DNA of 35,952 nucleotides from JBBSEZ01 sp038239195. GTDB lineage: Bacteria > Planctomycetota > Planctomycetia > Gemmatales > Gemmataceae. The stretch lies in contig JBBSEZ010000036.1 in assembly GCA_038239195.1 (NCBI GenBank), positions 1-35,952 on the forward strand, given 5' to 3'. The notes beneath the pieces are model-generated. The model was not told the origin of the DNA. It was given only the letters and a program-made list of their open reading frames with translations, and made no database searches. Position numbers and translations under genes: made by a program. Shown here in pieces: positions 1 to 7,934 of this stretch. Numbering within the stretch: position 1 is the stretch's first letter; the number at the start of each line of letters is the position of its first letter.

Positions 1-28
1 AGGCCCCCACGGGGATCCGTGGGGGCCT
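1..28 (-). terminator. Hairpin terminator behind mcsB
   Basis: Positions 1-12 and 17-28 form a perfect 12-bp stem around a GGAT loop, 24 bases past the mcsB stop codon. The position suits a terminator of the mcsA-mcsB operon. The U-tract, if any, would lie outside the window, so Rho independence cannot be confirmed. Confidence 0.6.
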
Positions 29-52
29 TCGCACTTCTTCCCTCGGCCGGCC

Positions 53-1120
53 TCAGTTCGGATGCGCCCCGCCCTCGCGGAGCCGCGTGCGCAGATACCG
101 GGCCCGCGCCGCGTTGCGCTCCTCGCCGTCGAGCGACGCCCCCATCAGCTTCTGCAAATGGGCCGGCTGGGTGTGGATGAACAGCTCGTTGACCGTCGGG
201 ATGGTGATGTCGCCGACCAGGTGCAGGTTGATCCCCAGCCGGACGTAGGACAGCAGTTCCATCGTCTCTTCCGACGTCATCATCGTCGCCGAGCACAGCG
301 TCCCGTGGGCCCGCGCCACCTTGTCCTGCAAGCCCTGGCGGTTGTCGCGCACCCAGCTCTGCCGCGCCTGGCGCTCGTAGGTGATGATCTGCGGGATGAC
401 GCTTTGGATCTCGTTGAGCACCTGCGTCTCGCTCTTGCCCAGCGTCACCTGGTTGGAGATCTGGTAGAAGTGCCCCGACGCCCGCGTCCCCTCGCCGTAC
501 AGCCCGCGCACCGCCAGGTTGATCTTCTGGAGGGCCCGGAAGACCTTCTCGATCTGCTTGGTGTGTTCCAGCGCGGGCAGGTGCAGCATCACGCTGGCGC
601 GCATCCCGGTGCCCACGTTGGTCGGACAGGCGGTCAGGTAGCCGAACTCCTCGCTGAACGCGTAGGTGACGCGCTGTTCGAGCAGGTCGTCCACCCGGTC
701 GATCTCCTGCCAGGTCTCATCGAGGGTGAAGCCCGAGCGCATCACCTGCAAGCGCAGGTGGTCCTCTTCGTTGACCATCAAGCTGACCGTTTCCTGCGGG
801 CCCAGCGCGACGCCGCGCGGCCCGTCGGCCGAGGCGAGCTCGCGGCTGATGAGCTGGCGCTCGACGAGGAACTGGCGGTCGAGCGTGGAGAGGGTGGGCA
901 CGTTGACGTAGCCCAGTTTCGGATCGACCTCGAGCTTGGCGATGCGGTCGCGCAACAGGGCCTCGATCTCGGCCTTCTGGTAGGCGCTGGCCCGGTTGGT
1001 GAAGGGGAACGCGGCCAGATTGCGGGCGAGGCGGATACGGGAGGAGATGACGATGTCCGACTCCGGGCCCGTCCCGCGCAACCACTCGCCACTGGTATGA
1101 GTCAGGGTTTCCAGATTCAT
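53..1120 (-). CDS. mcsB: Protein arginine kinase McsB
   Basis: This 355-residue protein belongs to the ATP:guanido phosphotransferase family. McsB phosphorylates arginine side chains and in Firmicutes marks proteins for ClpCP degradation. Seen here are the N-terminal substrate and nucleotide region with SSRIRLARN (26-34), the acidic loop NEEDH (117-121) and the family signature CPTNVGTG (165-172) with the active-site Cys. The length matches bacterial McsB and lacks the extra N-terminal domain of creatine or arginine kinases. The ATG overlaps the stop of the upstream mcsA-like gene by four bases (ATGA), so translation is probably coupled. No ctsR or clpC is present in the window, so the link to Clp proteolysis is inferred from the family. 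Confidence 0.95.
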   Translation of the reverse strand: MNLETLTHTSGEWLRGTGPESDIVISSRIRLARNLAAFPFTNRASAYQKAEIEALLRDRIAKLEVDPKLGYVNVPTLSTLDRQFLVERQLISRELASADGPRGVALGPQETVSLMVNEEDHLRLQVMRSGFTLDETWQEIDRVDDLLEQRVTYAFSEEFGYLTACPTNVGTGMRASVMLHLPALEHTKQIEKVFRALQKINLAVRGLYGEGTRASGHFYQISNQVTLGKSETQVLNEIQSVIPQIITYERQARQSWVRDNRQGLQDKVARAHGTLCSATMMTSEETMELLSYVRLGINLHLVGDITIPTVNELFIHTQPAHLQKLMGASLDGEERNAARARYLRTRLREGGAHPN

Positions 1121-1608
1121 CCCGTGGCTTCCTTCTGTCGGAGCAGGTCTCGTAACCGGGCGGCCTCTTCGTACGCTTCCGCTTCGATCGCCGACTGCAA
1201 CGTGCGCCTCAACTCCACCAGTTCAGCCTGCCGGGCCGGGGAGGGCGCTCCCTGCCGCGGCGACTTGCCGACGTGCCGCGTGGAGCGGTGGATCCGGTGC
1301 AGCAGCGGCGAGAGCCCGATGCGAAAGACGGCGTAATCGTTGGGGCAACCCAGCCGGCCCTGCGCCCGAAACTCCATGTACTTTATCCCACACGCCGGGC
1401 AGGTCAATCGGGCCAGTTCGTCGGTCTGCGGGCCGAGGTGCTGGCCGATCAGCGCCTGCAAGATCGCTGGCAGATTGATCTCCTGCTGCTTGGTCACCAG
1501 TTGTTGCGACTCCGCACAGGCCTGGCAAAGGTGCATCTCCTTTTTCTCGTTCTGGACGATGTCCGTCAGATGCACGGTGGCCGGGTTGGAGCAAAACTGG
1601 CACTTCAC
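1117..1608 (-). CDS. mcsA: McsA-like zinc-binding UVR-domain protein (adjacent to mcsB)
   Basis: McsA activates the arginine kinase McsB and binds zinc. This 163-residue protein has CxxC knuckles at C3/C6 and C28/C31, and a second site with C70/C73 and C88. The usual fourth Cys is replaced in the CPND motif. A C-terminal UVR helix pair (about 128-160) with EEAARLRDLL is the motif shared with UvrB/UvrC. The GTG at 1608 was chosen because AAGGGA precedes it at a good distance and the CxxC begins two residues later; an ATG at 1632 would add eight unlike residues. It overlaps mcsB by four bases. Annotation pipelines often mislabel such proteins as excinuclease subunits. Confidence 0.88.
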   Translation of the reverse strand: MKCQFCSNPATVHLTDIVQNEKKEMHLCQACAESQQLVTKQQEINLPAILQALIGQHLGPQTDELARLTCPACGIKYMEFRAQGRLGCPNDYAVFRIGLSPLLHRIHRSTRHVGKSPRQGAPSPARQAELVELRRTLQSAIEAEAYEEAARLRDLLRQKEATG

Positions 1609-1657
1609 GCCTGGTCCCTTCCCTGTTCGCATGACCCGGGCGATGCCCGAGGCCGGT

Positions 1658-2152
1658 TCAGCTTTCTTCCAGCCGGCGAATGCGGTCGCGCAGGCGCGCC
1701 GCCTCCTCGTAGTGCTCCTTGTTCACCGCCTGGAGCAGTTGCTTGCGCAACTGGACCAACTCCGACTGCGTCTGCTTGCTCTGGGGCAACCGGCGGGGCG
1801 TCTTGCCGCAGTGGCGCGTCTCCCCGTGGATGTTCTCCAGCAGCGGCGTCAGTTCGTCGCGGAACTCCTGGTAGTCGTGCGGGCAGCCGAGCCGACCCGT
1901 GTTCCGAAAATCGACGAACTTGATCCCGCAAATCTCACACTCGCGATTGAGCGCCCCTTCCTCTCCCAGCTCTTCCCCGACCTGGGCGCCGGCGTGCGAG
2001 GCATGAGCGGTCGCTTTGCCGCCCTGCTTCTCGGGCTCGTAGAGGTATTTGTGGGCACACCCCTCGCACAGGTGCAGTTCTTCAACGTGCTCTTCGGAGA
2101 CGATCTCGGTGATGTGCAAGGTGGCGGCATTGGGACACTTCTGGCACTTCAT
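1658..2152 (-). CDS. Second McsA-like zinc-binding UVR-domain protein
   Basis: This 164-residue paralogue of the next gene keeps the same order of parts: C3/C6 and C29/C32 knuckles, a linker, C72/C75/C90 with a PHDY motif in place of the fourth ligand, and a C-terminal UVR motif (EEAARLRDRI). The linker (about 40-70) is more charged than in its neighbour. It is the first gene of a three-gene operon, 49 bases upstream of the second mcsA-like gene, and follows a consensus-like promoter. Two McsA-type adaptors with one McsB suggests either two kinase partners or division of labour (inference). Confidence 0.87.
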   Translation of the reverse strand: MKCQKCPNAATLHITEIVSEEHVEELHLCEGCAHKYLYEPEKQGGKATAHASHAGAQVGEELGEEGALNRECEICGIKFVDFRNTGRLGCPHDYQEFRDELTPLLENIHGETRHCGKTPRRLPQSKQTQSELVQLRKQLLQAVNKEHYEEAARLRDRIRRLEES

Positions 2153-2200
2153 CGCCGTTGCCCCCCGACTCGGGTCAGCCTGAACAGCAACCCTAGCGCC

Positions 2201-2228
2201 ATTCTAACAGGGGGGGGGAGAGTGTCAA
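2201..2228 (-). promoter_or_regulatory. Sigma70-type promoter of the mcsA-mcsA-mcsB operon
   Basis: On the minus strand a perfect TTGACA (2228-2223) is followed after 16 bases, mostly a C run, by TAGAAT (2206-2201, five of six to TATAAT). It lies about 50 bases upstream of the first ATG at 2152. This is one of the two best promoter matches in the window. Confidence 0.7.
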
Positions 2229-2250
2229 GCAGAGCAACGCGGGGGGGATG

Positions 2251-2380
2251 ACAAGGTGACAAGGTGAGGGGGTGACAAGGTGACAGCGCCGCACGATCGC
2301 GACAACCTTCGACGCTGCTGGCCGCCCATCGCCTGCTGTCACCTTGTCACCCTGTTCACCCCCTCACCTTGTCACCTTGT
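2251..2380. repeat. Long inverted repeat built from GTGACAAG words
   Basis: Arm 2251-2287 (37 bases) and arm 2335-2380 (46 bases) are complementary. The second arm carries nine extra bases that look like one more unit. The arms consist of tandem GGTGACAA-type words and enclose a 47-base centre. It sits in the divergent gap between the mcs promoter and the membrane-protein gene. The words resemble other planctomycete intergenic repeats. No ORF for mobility is present, so a non-autonomous element is the likeliest reading. Confidence 0.8.
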
Positions 2381-2431
2381 GGCGAAACGAGCCTTGTCCC
2401 GCAGCCCCCTCGCGGCTACCATCTCTCGCCT

Positions 2432-4366
2432 ATGAGCGAGCGCGAACGATCGCAAGCGGGGCCGTCGGTTCCCTGTCGGATCGGCGATCATCCGGCCTGG
2501 CTGTTGGCCCTGGTGGGCTTGCTGGCCTGGCAGGCGTGGATGACGTTGGGCCTTTTCGGCACCGAACGTCCCTGGGACCGCTTGCTCGACGACGAGCCGA
2601 TCGTCTCGGGGCGCCATCCGCTCCACCTCTATCATGGCCTCCTCGGCGCCCGCACCCTGCGCGAGCGCGGCACCATGTCGTGCTTCGACCCCGCGTTCCA
2701 CGCTGGCTACCCCAAGACCCCTGTCTTCGATGCCGGGAGCCGCCCCGCCGAGTTGTTGCTGGCGCTGGCGGGAGGCCGCTACCGCCCCGCCGTCTACAAG
2801 GTCGGCCACGCGCTGCTGTGCCTCCTGGTGCCCGTCGTGCTATTCCTGGCGGCGCGCGGCGTCGGCCTGGGTCGAGCGACGGCGTGCCTGGCCTGCGCGC
2901 TGGGGCTCCTGGTGTGGTGGGGCGGGCCCTGCCAGAGCGCCTTGCTGGCAGGCGACAGCGATCTCCTCCTCGCGTCAATGATGGTGCTGGGACAGGCGAG
3001 CTTCCTGATCCGCTACCACCTCGCGCCGGGCCCGCTCAGCCTGGCGGGCGTCGTCTTTACCGGCCTCGTCGGTTGGTTCGCCCACCCGCTCCTCTTCGTC
3101 CTGCTGCTGCCTCTGTTCCTCGTCTACTACCTGAGCGTAGGCGCACGCCACCAGCTCCCCTGGCACTACCCCCTCCTGGGCGGGCTGCTCGCCGCCATCG
3201 CCGCCAACTTCTTCTGGCTGGGCGACTGGGTGGCCTACTGGTGGATTCGCGTGCCGCTGCGTCTCGACTCGCCCCTGCTTCTGCATCGCACGCTGCGAAC
3301 AGTCTGGGAGGCGCCTCTGTGGGGCGGGCCGCTCGACAGGGCGCTGGCCTGTCTGCTGGTCCTGGCGGGGTCCGTCGGCGTGTTTCTCTACAACGGCGCC
3401 TGCCAGCGGGCCACGGCGCGACTGTTGGGCCTGGCCTGGGCCGGGTTCCTGGCGCTGGCGGTCCTCGGCATCGCCTGGGAGCCCGTGGGGCGCCTCGGCG
3501 CTGCCCACTTGCTGGTGCCCGCGCTGTTCTTCGCCACGGTCCCTGCCGCGCATGCGCTGGGCCGGACCAGCGACGCCCTGCGCACGTGGGCGGGGACCTT
3601 CCTCGCCCCCGTCGTCTTGGTGGCGGGGGCCCTCGGCATCGCCTACGTGCAGGTGCCCGAACTGGTTCGCACTCCGGCCGAGAGCTTGCAGCGCCCGCGG
3701 CCCTTCGAGATCGGCCTCGGCCCAGAGCGCACTCGCGTTGTGGAAGCGCTCCTCGCGCACACCAACGAGGAGGCCCGCATCTTGTGGGAGGAACAGAAGG
3801 ACGGCCCGAGCTCGCGCTGGACGGCGCTGTTGCCCCTCCTGACCGGCCGGTCGTTCGTGGGCGGGCTCGGCCCCGACGCCGACATCGAACACCTCACCAG
3901 CGGGCTGGTCGATCAGCACCTCGCGGGCAAGCCCCTGCGCGAACAAACGGACGCGCAACTGCGCGATTACTGCCGCCGGTACAACGTCGGCTGGGTCGTC
4001 TGCTGGTCGCCCGCCGCGCGCGCCCGCTTCGCCCGCTGGGCCGACGCGGAGCTCGCCACCGAGATCCCGGGCGAGGAAACGGGCCACCTCTTCAAGCTCC
4101 GGCGCAAGCCGTCCTTCGCCCTGACCGGCTCGGCGCGCTGGCTCTCCGCCGACGCCCGCCGCATCCTCCTCAGCGACGCCGTCCCCGGGCCGCTGGGCGA
4201 CGAGGCGGAGGGCCAGGTCGTGCTCAGCCTGCACTACCAGGAGGGCATGCGCGTCACGCCCAGCCGGGTGCGCATCGAGCGCGCCGTCGGCCCCGAAGAC
4301 CCCATCCCCTTCGTCCGCCTGCGCCTGTCCGAGCCCGTGGGACGGATCATGATTACCTGGAAATAG
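2432..4366 (+). CDS. Polytopic membrane protein, GT-C glycosyltransferase-like
   Basis: This 644-residue integral membrane protein has about ten to twelve hydrophobic segments between residues 20 and 420, then a soluble C-terminal half. After the first segment the motif HPLHLYHGLLGAR, followed by FDPAFHAGYPK, resembles the first periplasmic loop of GT-C/YfhO-like transferases, where an acidic DDE precedes it (DDEP near residue 50). Such enzymes use lipid-linked sugars, but the substrate is unknown. The ATG at 2432 was preferred to an in-frame upstream start at 2369 because that one would lie inside the inverted repeat. Its stop codon TAG is the first word of the next repeat. Function is inferred from architecture only. 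Confidence 0.7.
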   Translation: MSERERSQAGPSVPCRIGDHPAWLLALVGLLAWQAWMTLGLFGTERPWDRLLDDEPIVSGRHPLHLYHGLLGARTLRERGTMSCFDPAFHAGYPKTPVFDAGSRPAELLLALAGGRYRPAVYKVGHALLCLLVPVVLFLAARGVGLGRATACLACALGLLVWWGGPCQSALLAGDSDLLLASMMVLGQASFLIRYHLAPGPLSLAGVVFTGLVGWFAHPLLFVLLLPLFLVYYLSVGARHQLPWHYPLLGGLLAAIAANFFWLGDWVAYWWIRVPLRLDSPLLLHRTLRTVWEAPLWGGPLDRALACLLVLAGSVGVFLYNGACQRATARLLGLAWAGFLALAVLGIAWEPVGRLGAAHLLVPALFFATVPAAHALGRTSDALRTWAGTFLAPVVLVAGALGIAYVQVPELVRTPAESLQRPRPFEIGLGPERTRVVEALLAHTNEEARILWEEQKDGPSSRWTALLPLLTGRSFVGGLGPDADIEHLTSGLVDQHLAGKPLREQTDAQLRDYCRRYNVGWVVCWSPAARARFARWADAELATEIPGEETGHLFKLRRKPSFALTGSARWLSADARRILLSDAVPGPLGDEAEGQVVLSLHYQEGMRVTPSRVRIERAVGPEDPIPFVRLRLSEPVGRIMITWK

Positions 4367-4451
4367 TCCTTAGTCCGTAGTCCTTAGTGCTTAGCAGAAG
4401 ACAGACGGGGCCCTCTTTGCTAAGAACGAAGCACTAAGGACTAAGGACTAC
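4364..4451. repeat. Inverted repeat of TAGTCCTTAG words between convergent genes
   Basis: Arm 4364-4395 and arm 4418-4451 are imperfectly complementary and made of tandem TAGTCCTTAG and TTAGTGCTT words, with a centre of about 22 bases. The left arm begins with the TAG stop of the membrane-protein gene. The right arm contains the TAG stop (4436-4434) and last codons of the convergent acetyltransferase gene. It could fold as a bidirectional hairpin terminator. Confidence 0.8.
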
Positions 4452-5390
4452 TTTGCGATAACATCGTCCGACGTCGATCTGCGCGAAGCCAAGGCTGCGC
4501 AGGAGGCCGAGGGCGGGGGCGTTGGTATCGCCGGTTTGCATCTCGGCGAGGCTGAAGTACTGTTCGCTGAGGTGGCGCAGCACCTGCGAGAGCAAAAACT
4601 TGGCGAGGCCCTTGCGGCGCTGGGAAGGATCGACGTCGACGTCGAGCACGCCGATGGCGTGCTGGTTCCACTGCTGGCTGAAGGTGTCCATCTCCCACAG
4701 CCTCAGCCGTGCATGCGCCTCCCCGCTGGCGCGGTCGGTGAGTCGGTATTCGACCACCTCGACGGGGCCGAGGACGCACTCGCGCCACCAGGAACCGCCA
4801 CTGTAGGGGGAGCCGAGGATCTCGTAGCGCCCGCGAAGGGCGGCGAAGCGCGCGTCGGGCGGGACGGTGGCGCGCTCGAGGGAGCGCTGAAAGACGAGGC
4901 GCGTGTCGCGAGCCTGGTAGCCGTGGCGCTCCAGGAAAGGGCGGGCGGCGTCGCTGTCGAGAAAGCCGGGAGAGTCGCAACCGCCGTAGAGGCCGAAGGT
5001 GAAGGGGTTGCGCGGCGACAGGGGGCCGGCGAGCACCTCCGTCGCCCCGCGCTGCTGGAGATAGGCCTCGGAGCGGCGCAGCAACTCCGTGCCAATGCCC
5101 TGCCGGCGGTGGTCGGGAAGGACGGCGACGGCGCAGGTCACCCCGACGGAGGCGTCGAGGGCCTTGCCGTCGGCGGACGGGCCGAAGCCGGCGTGGGCGA
5201 AGCCGATCGGCTTGCCGTCGGCCTCGGCAAGCACGAGCCCGGCGTGGTCGAAGTACGGCTTGGCGAAGGTGAAGTATTCGAGCAGGGCGGCCATGCGCAG
5301 GGGGACGGTCGCGCGGCCGGTGGCGCAGGCGTTCCAGAGCTCGAGCAGGATGGGCGGGTCGGTATTGCGGAAGGTGCGGTAGTGAATCAC
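4434..5390 (-). CDS. Double-GNAT N-acetyltransferase
   Basis: This 318-residue protein has two GNAT folds. Domain one (about 1-150) carries the acetyl-CoA motif VAVLPDHRRQGIGTELL. Domain two (about 170-315) has DVDPSQRRKGLAKFLL and the late GNAT segment ending LGFAQIDVGRCYRK. Substrate is unknown. The GTG at 5390 follows AGGCAG and begins IHYRTFRNTD, a normal GNAT start; a longer reading to 5600 adds a non-conserved Arg-rich stretch. The last residues (VVLSP) and stop are encoded by the intergenic repeat arm, so the native C-terminus was probably altered by the repeat. Confidence 0.85.
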   Translation of the reverse strand: MIHYRTFRNTDPPILLELWNACATGRATVPLRMAALLEYFTFAKPYFDHAGLVLAEADGKPIGFAHAGFGPSADGKALDASVGVTCAVAVLPDHRRQGIGTELLRRSEAYLQQRGATEVLAGPLSPRNPFTFGLYGGCDSPGFLDSDAARPFLERHGYQARDTRLVFQRSLERATVPPDARFAALRGRYEILGSPYSGGSWWRECVLGPVEVVEYRLTDRASGEAHARLRLWEMDTFSQQWNQHAIGVLDVDVDPSQRRKGLAKFLLSQVLRHLSEQYFSLAEMQTGDTNAPALGLLRSLGFAQIDVGRCYRKVVLSP

Positions 5391-5602
5391 GAGTCTGCCT
5401 CTCCACGCCCGGCTCGCCGAGGGCCCCGCGGCACGGGGCCACCCCGAGCGCCCGGCGTTGGTCGCATTATAAGCGCCCGCGCGACGCCCGCAAGGAAACT
5501 CCCGCGAGGCGGCTTGCATCGCGCGCCGCGCTCTGGCAGACTGAGACGAGCTCGCCACCCTCTGGGGCTGGCACCAACCTCGGCCCGAAACGAGGGACAA
5601 CC

Positions 5603-6466
5603 TTGCTCGTCGATCTCGTGCAGATCACCGCGCGCGACGGCGTGCGCCTGGACGGGGCACATCAAGTCCCGGCGCGCCCCGGTGCGGCGGGGCTGGCCGT
5701 CGATGCCTTCTGCTTCCTGCACGGCACCGGCGGAAACTTCTACAGCTCGACGCTCTTCGACGCCGTCGCGGATCGCTTGTTGGAGCTGGGGTGTGGCGTG
5801 TTGCGGGCCAACACGCGCGGGCACGACCTGATGTGCAACACGGCGACGACGCAGGGCGGGAAGCGGTTGGGGGCGGCGTACGAGGTGGTCGATGATTGCC
5901 GGCACGACGTGGCGGGATGGGTGGGCTGGTTGCGCCAGCACGCCGGCCCGCGCGTCGGACTGCTCGGGCACAGCCTCGGGGCGGTGAAGGCGCTCTACGC
6001 GCAGGCGCGCGAGCCCCACCCGCCAGCGGCGTGCGTCGTCGCCGTCTCCCCGCCGCGCCTGTCGCACGCCTGGTTTGCCGCCAGCGAACAGGGGCCCGCG
6101 TTTCTCGAAACGTGCGCGCGGGCCGAGCGCCACGTCGCCGAGGGGCGCCCCGAAGCGCTGATGGAGGTGCAACTGCCGCTGCCGTTCGTCATCGCCGCCG
6201 CGGGGTACGCGGAGAAGTACGGCCCCGACGAGCGCTACAACTACCTGCGCTTCGTCGGCGACGTCCCCTGCCCCACCCTGGTCGCGCTGGGGACCGTGGA
6301 GGCGCAGGCCAACATGGCGTTTCGCGGCGCGGCGGAGGCGCTGAGCGCGCTGTCTCTGCCGCGTGTGAGCGTCGAGATGGTCGAGGGGGCAGACCACTTC
6401 TACAGCGGTGTGCGCGACCGGCTGGTGGAGCGCATTGACGGGTGGTTGCGGGCCAACCTGAAATAG
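5603..6466 (+). CDS. Alpha/beta hydrolase
   Basis: This 287-residue protein has an oxyanion-region motif FLHGTGGN (38-45), the nucleophile elbow GHSLG (Ser124) and a C-terminal ADHFYSG supplying the catalytic His. No signal peptide is seen, so it is probably cytoplasmic. The start is a TTG at 5603, preceded by GAGGGA with a five-base gap; no in-frame ATG gives the full N-terminal strand. It converges on the SGNH hydrolase with eight bases between them. The substrate cannot be read from the sequence; related proteins include esterases and acyl-peptide hydrolases. Confidence 0.8.
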   Translation: MLVDLVQITARDGVRLDGAHQVPARPGAAGLAVDAFCFLHGTGGNFYSSTLFDAVADRLLELGCGVLRANTRGHDLMCNTATTQGGKRLGAAYEVVDDCRHDVAGWVGWLRQHAGPRVGLLGHSLGAVKALYAQAREPHPPAACVVAVSPPRLSHAWFAASEQGPAFLETCARAERHVAEGRPEALMEVQLPLPFVIAAAGYAEKYGPDERYNYLRFVGDVPCPTLVALGTVEAQANMAFRGAAEALSALSLPRVSVEMVEGADHFYSGVRDRLVERIDGWLRANLK

Positions 6467-6474
6467 GAAGGCCT

Positions 6475-7847
6475 TCACTTCATCGACGGCCGATAAACGC
6501 GGATCGCCTCGATCGGCACCTCCCCCTTGCCGTCCGCCCGCAGCTCCAGCACGTGCTTGCCGTTCGCGATGCCCTGAACGAGCGTCGTGGCGTGCTCGCG
6601 CGTGCCGTCTTTCACTTCCGGGGCCCGATAGGTGTCCGTCCCCAGGAGCCCAACTTTCCAGCGGACCACGTGGCCGACGGGCGGCTTGCCGTTCCGGAAC
6701 CACGCCGCGGGCTCGATCTTCACCCGGCCCGACTTCGAGACGAACGTCTCCTTGTTTCCGCCCTCGCCGTCCGGCCCGGTGCGCGAGCCGGCCACGCTGA
6801 AGCGCCAGTTCTTGCCATCCTCGCTCATCGAGGTGAGCTTCAACGTCCACTCCTCTTCCACCAACGGCTTCTCGCGATCGACGCGCACCAGCGCTAGCGC
6901 CGACCACGGCCCCGGCGTCGGCCGGGCGATGGCATAGGCGCCCGGGTGCTCCGACGGTTTCTTGCCGTCGATGCGCACGCCGGCCGGGCTGACGGCGCGC
7001 GTCGATTTCCTCGCCAGCACGTCGATGCGGTTGCCCTCGAAGGGGAGGCTGAGCTTGCCGTCCTTCCAATGAACGTCTTTTCCGACCTCGTAAGTGCGCA
7101 CCAGGCCCTTCCAGTCGGCGCCCGGAAGGTCGGGGCGATGGACGAGGTGACGGCCGACGAGCTGGGCCATGAGGTAGTTGCCGTGGTCGTTGAGGTGAAC
7201 GCCGTCGCTGAGGAGGGCCTTCGGGTCGAGCTTGTGGGCCTTGAGGTAGTCGGCCCACCCGCCGCGCACGTCGGCCAGGCCACAGCGGTACTTCTTGGCG
7301 AGGGCCGGGAGCACCTGGCGGTTCATGCGGTCGTCCCACCAGGCGCCCTTGTCCTTGTTGTAGTCGATGGTCGCGGGCGGCCAGCGGGTGAGGTGATCGG
7401 TCTGCATCAACACCTCGGCCGCGGTGCGCATGCGGACGTTCTTGACGATCTGCTCATACTCCTTGTCGGAGCCGTACACGTGGAAGACGAGCAGGTCGGG
7501 GTAGAACGGATAAAGGTCGTGCTCGGCGGGCCGAATGAGTAACTGGGAGGCAAACCCGCCGATGGCCCGGTTCTGGGCCTCGACGTCGGCGTGAGGGAAG
7601 CGCTTCTGCAAATCGGCAACGACGCGCTTCCACCAATCCTGCTCGGTGATCGACTGGCCGTAGAAGAGGATGCGGACCTTGTTCTTCTTTGTTGCCGTGC
7701 TGGTGGCCAGGAGCGTCATGGTGCGCTGCACGCCGGTCCCCAGGGCGGCCTTGTCGCGCGGCGGGGGACGGGATGATAGGCCTTGGGGGGCTGGGCGAAC
7801 GCGGCCAGCGGCAGGGCCAGCGCGACGGCGGCGAGGGAGCGGAGCAT
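6475..7847 (-). CDS. Secreted SGNH/GDSL-type hydrolase (frameshifted near the N-terminus)
   Basis: The body shows SGNH blocks: ILFYGQSITE (block I, Gln replacing the usual Asp before Ser), NRAIGG (block II) and DGVHLNDHGN (block V, catalytic Asp-His). A C-terminal region of about 200 residues may bind carbohydrate. A signal peptide, MLRSLAAVALALPLAAFAQ, starts at ATG 7847 but is in another frame. Restoring one base in the G5 run at 7763-7767 joins it to the body. Without repair, the intact frame would start at ATG 7719 and be cytoplasmic. A sequencing error or a real mutation are both possible. Likely a carbohydrate esterase. Confidence 0.75.
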
Positions 7848-7934
7848 GGATGGTCTCTGGTTGGTGACGGATGGGGCAAAGCTTTCTTGGGAGCAAGGGG
7901 GCGAGGAGTCAAGCCCATGGGGAAGGAAGAGACG

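Noticed and set aside
62..1336. 424-residue open frame antisense to mcsB
   Set aside because: Mirror of a certain gene in high-GC DNA. The translation is rich in Arg, Gln, Leu and Val with no domain pattern.
1117..2152. UvrB/UvrC excinuclease subunits
   Set aside because: Only the short UVR motif is shared. Helicase and nuclease domains are absent and the mcsB linkage fits McsA.
2251..2380. CRISPR array from the tandem words
   Set aside because: Units are under 12 bases, there are no unique spacers, and the arms are complementary. It is a palindromic repeat.
2344..4380. 678-residue plus-strand frame overlapping the membrane protein
   Set aside because: The competing frame has membrane segments and a GT-C-like loop. 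This one reads as Arg/Pro-rich nonsense.
5387..7339. 650-residue minus-strand frame across the hydrolase and SGNH genes
   Set aside because: Shadow frame of two recognised genes. Low-complexity Arg/Pro/Gly composition and no motif.
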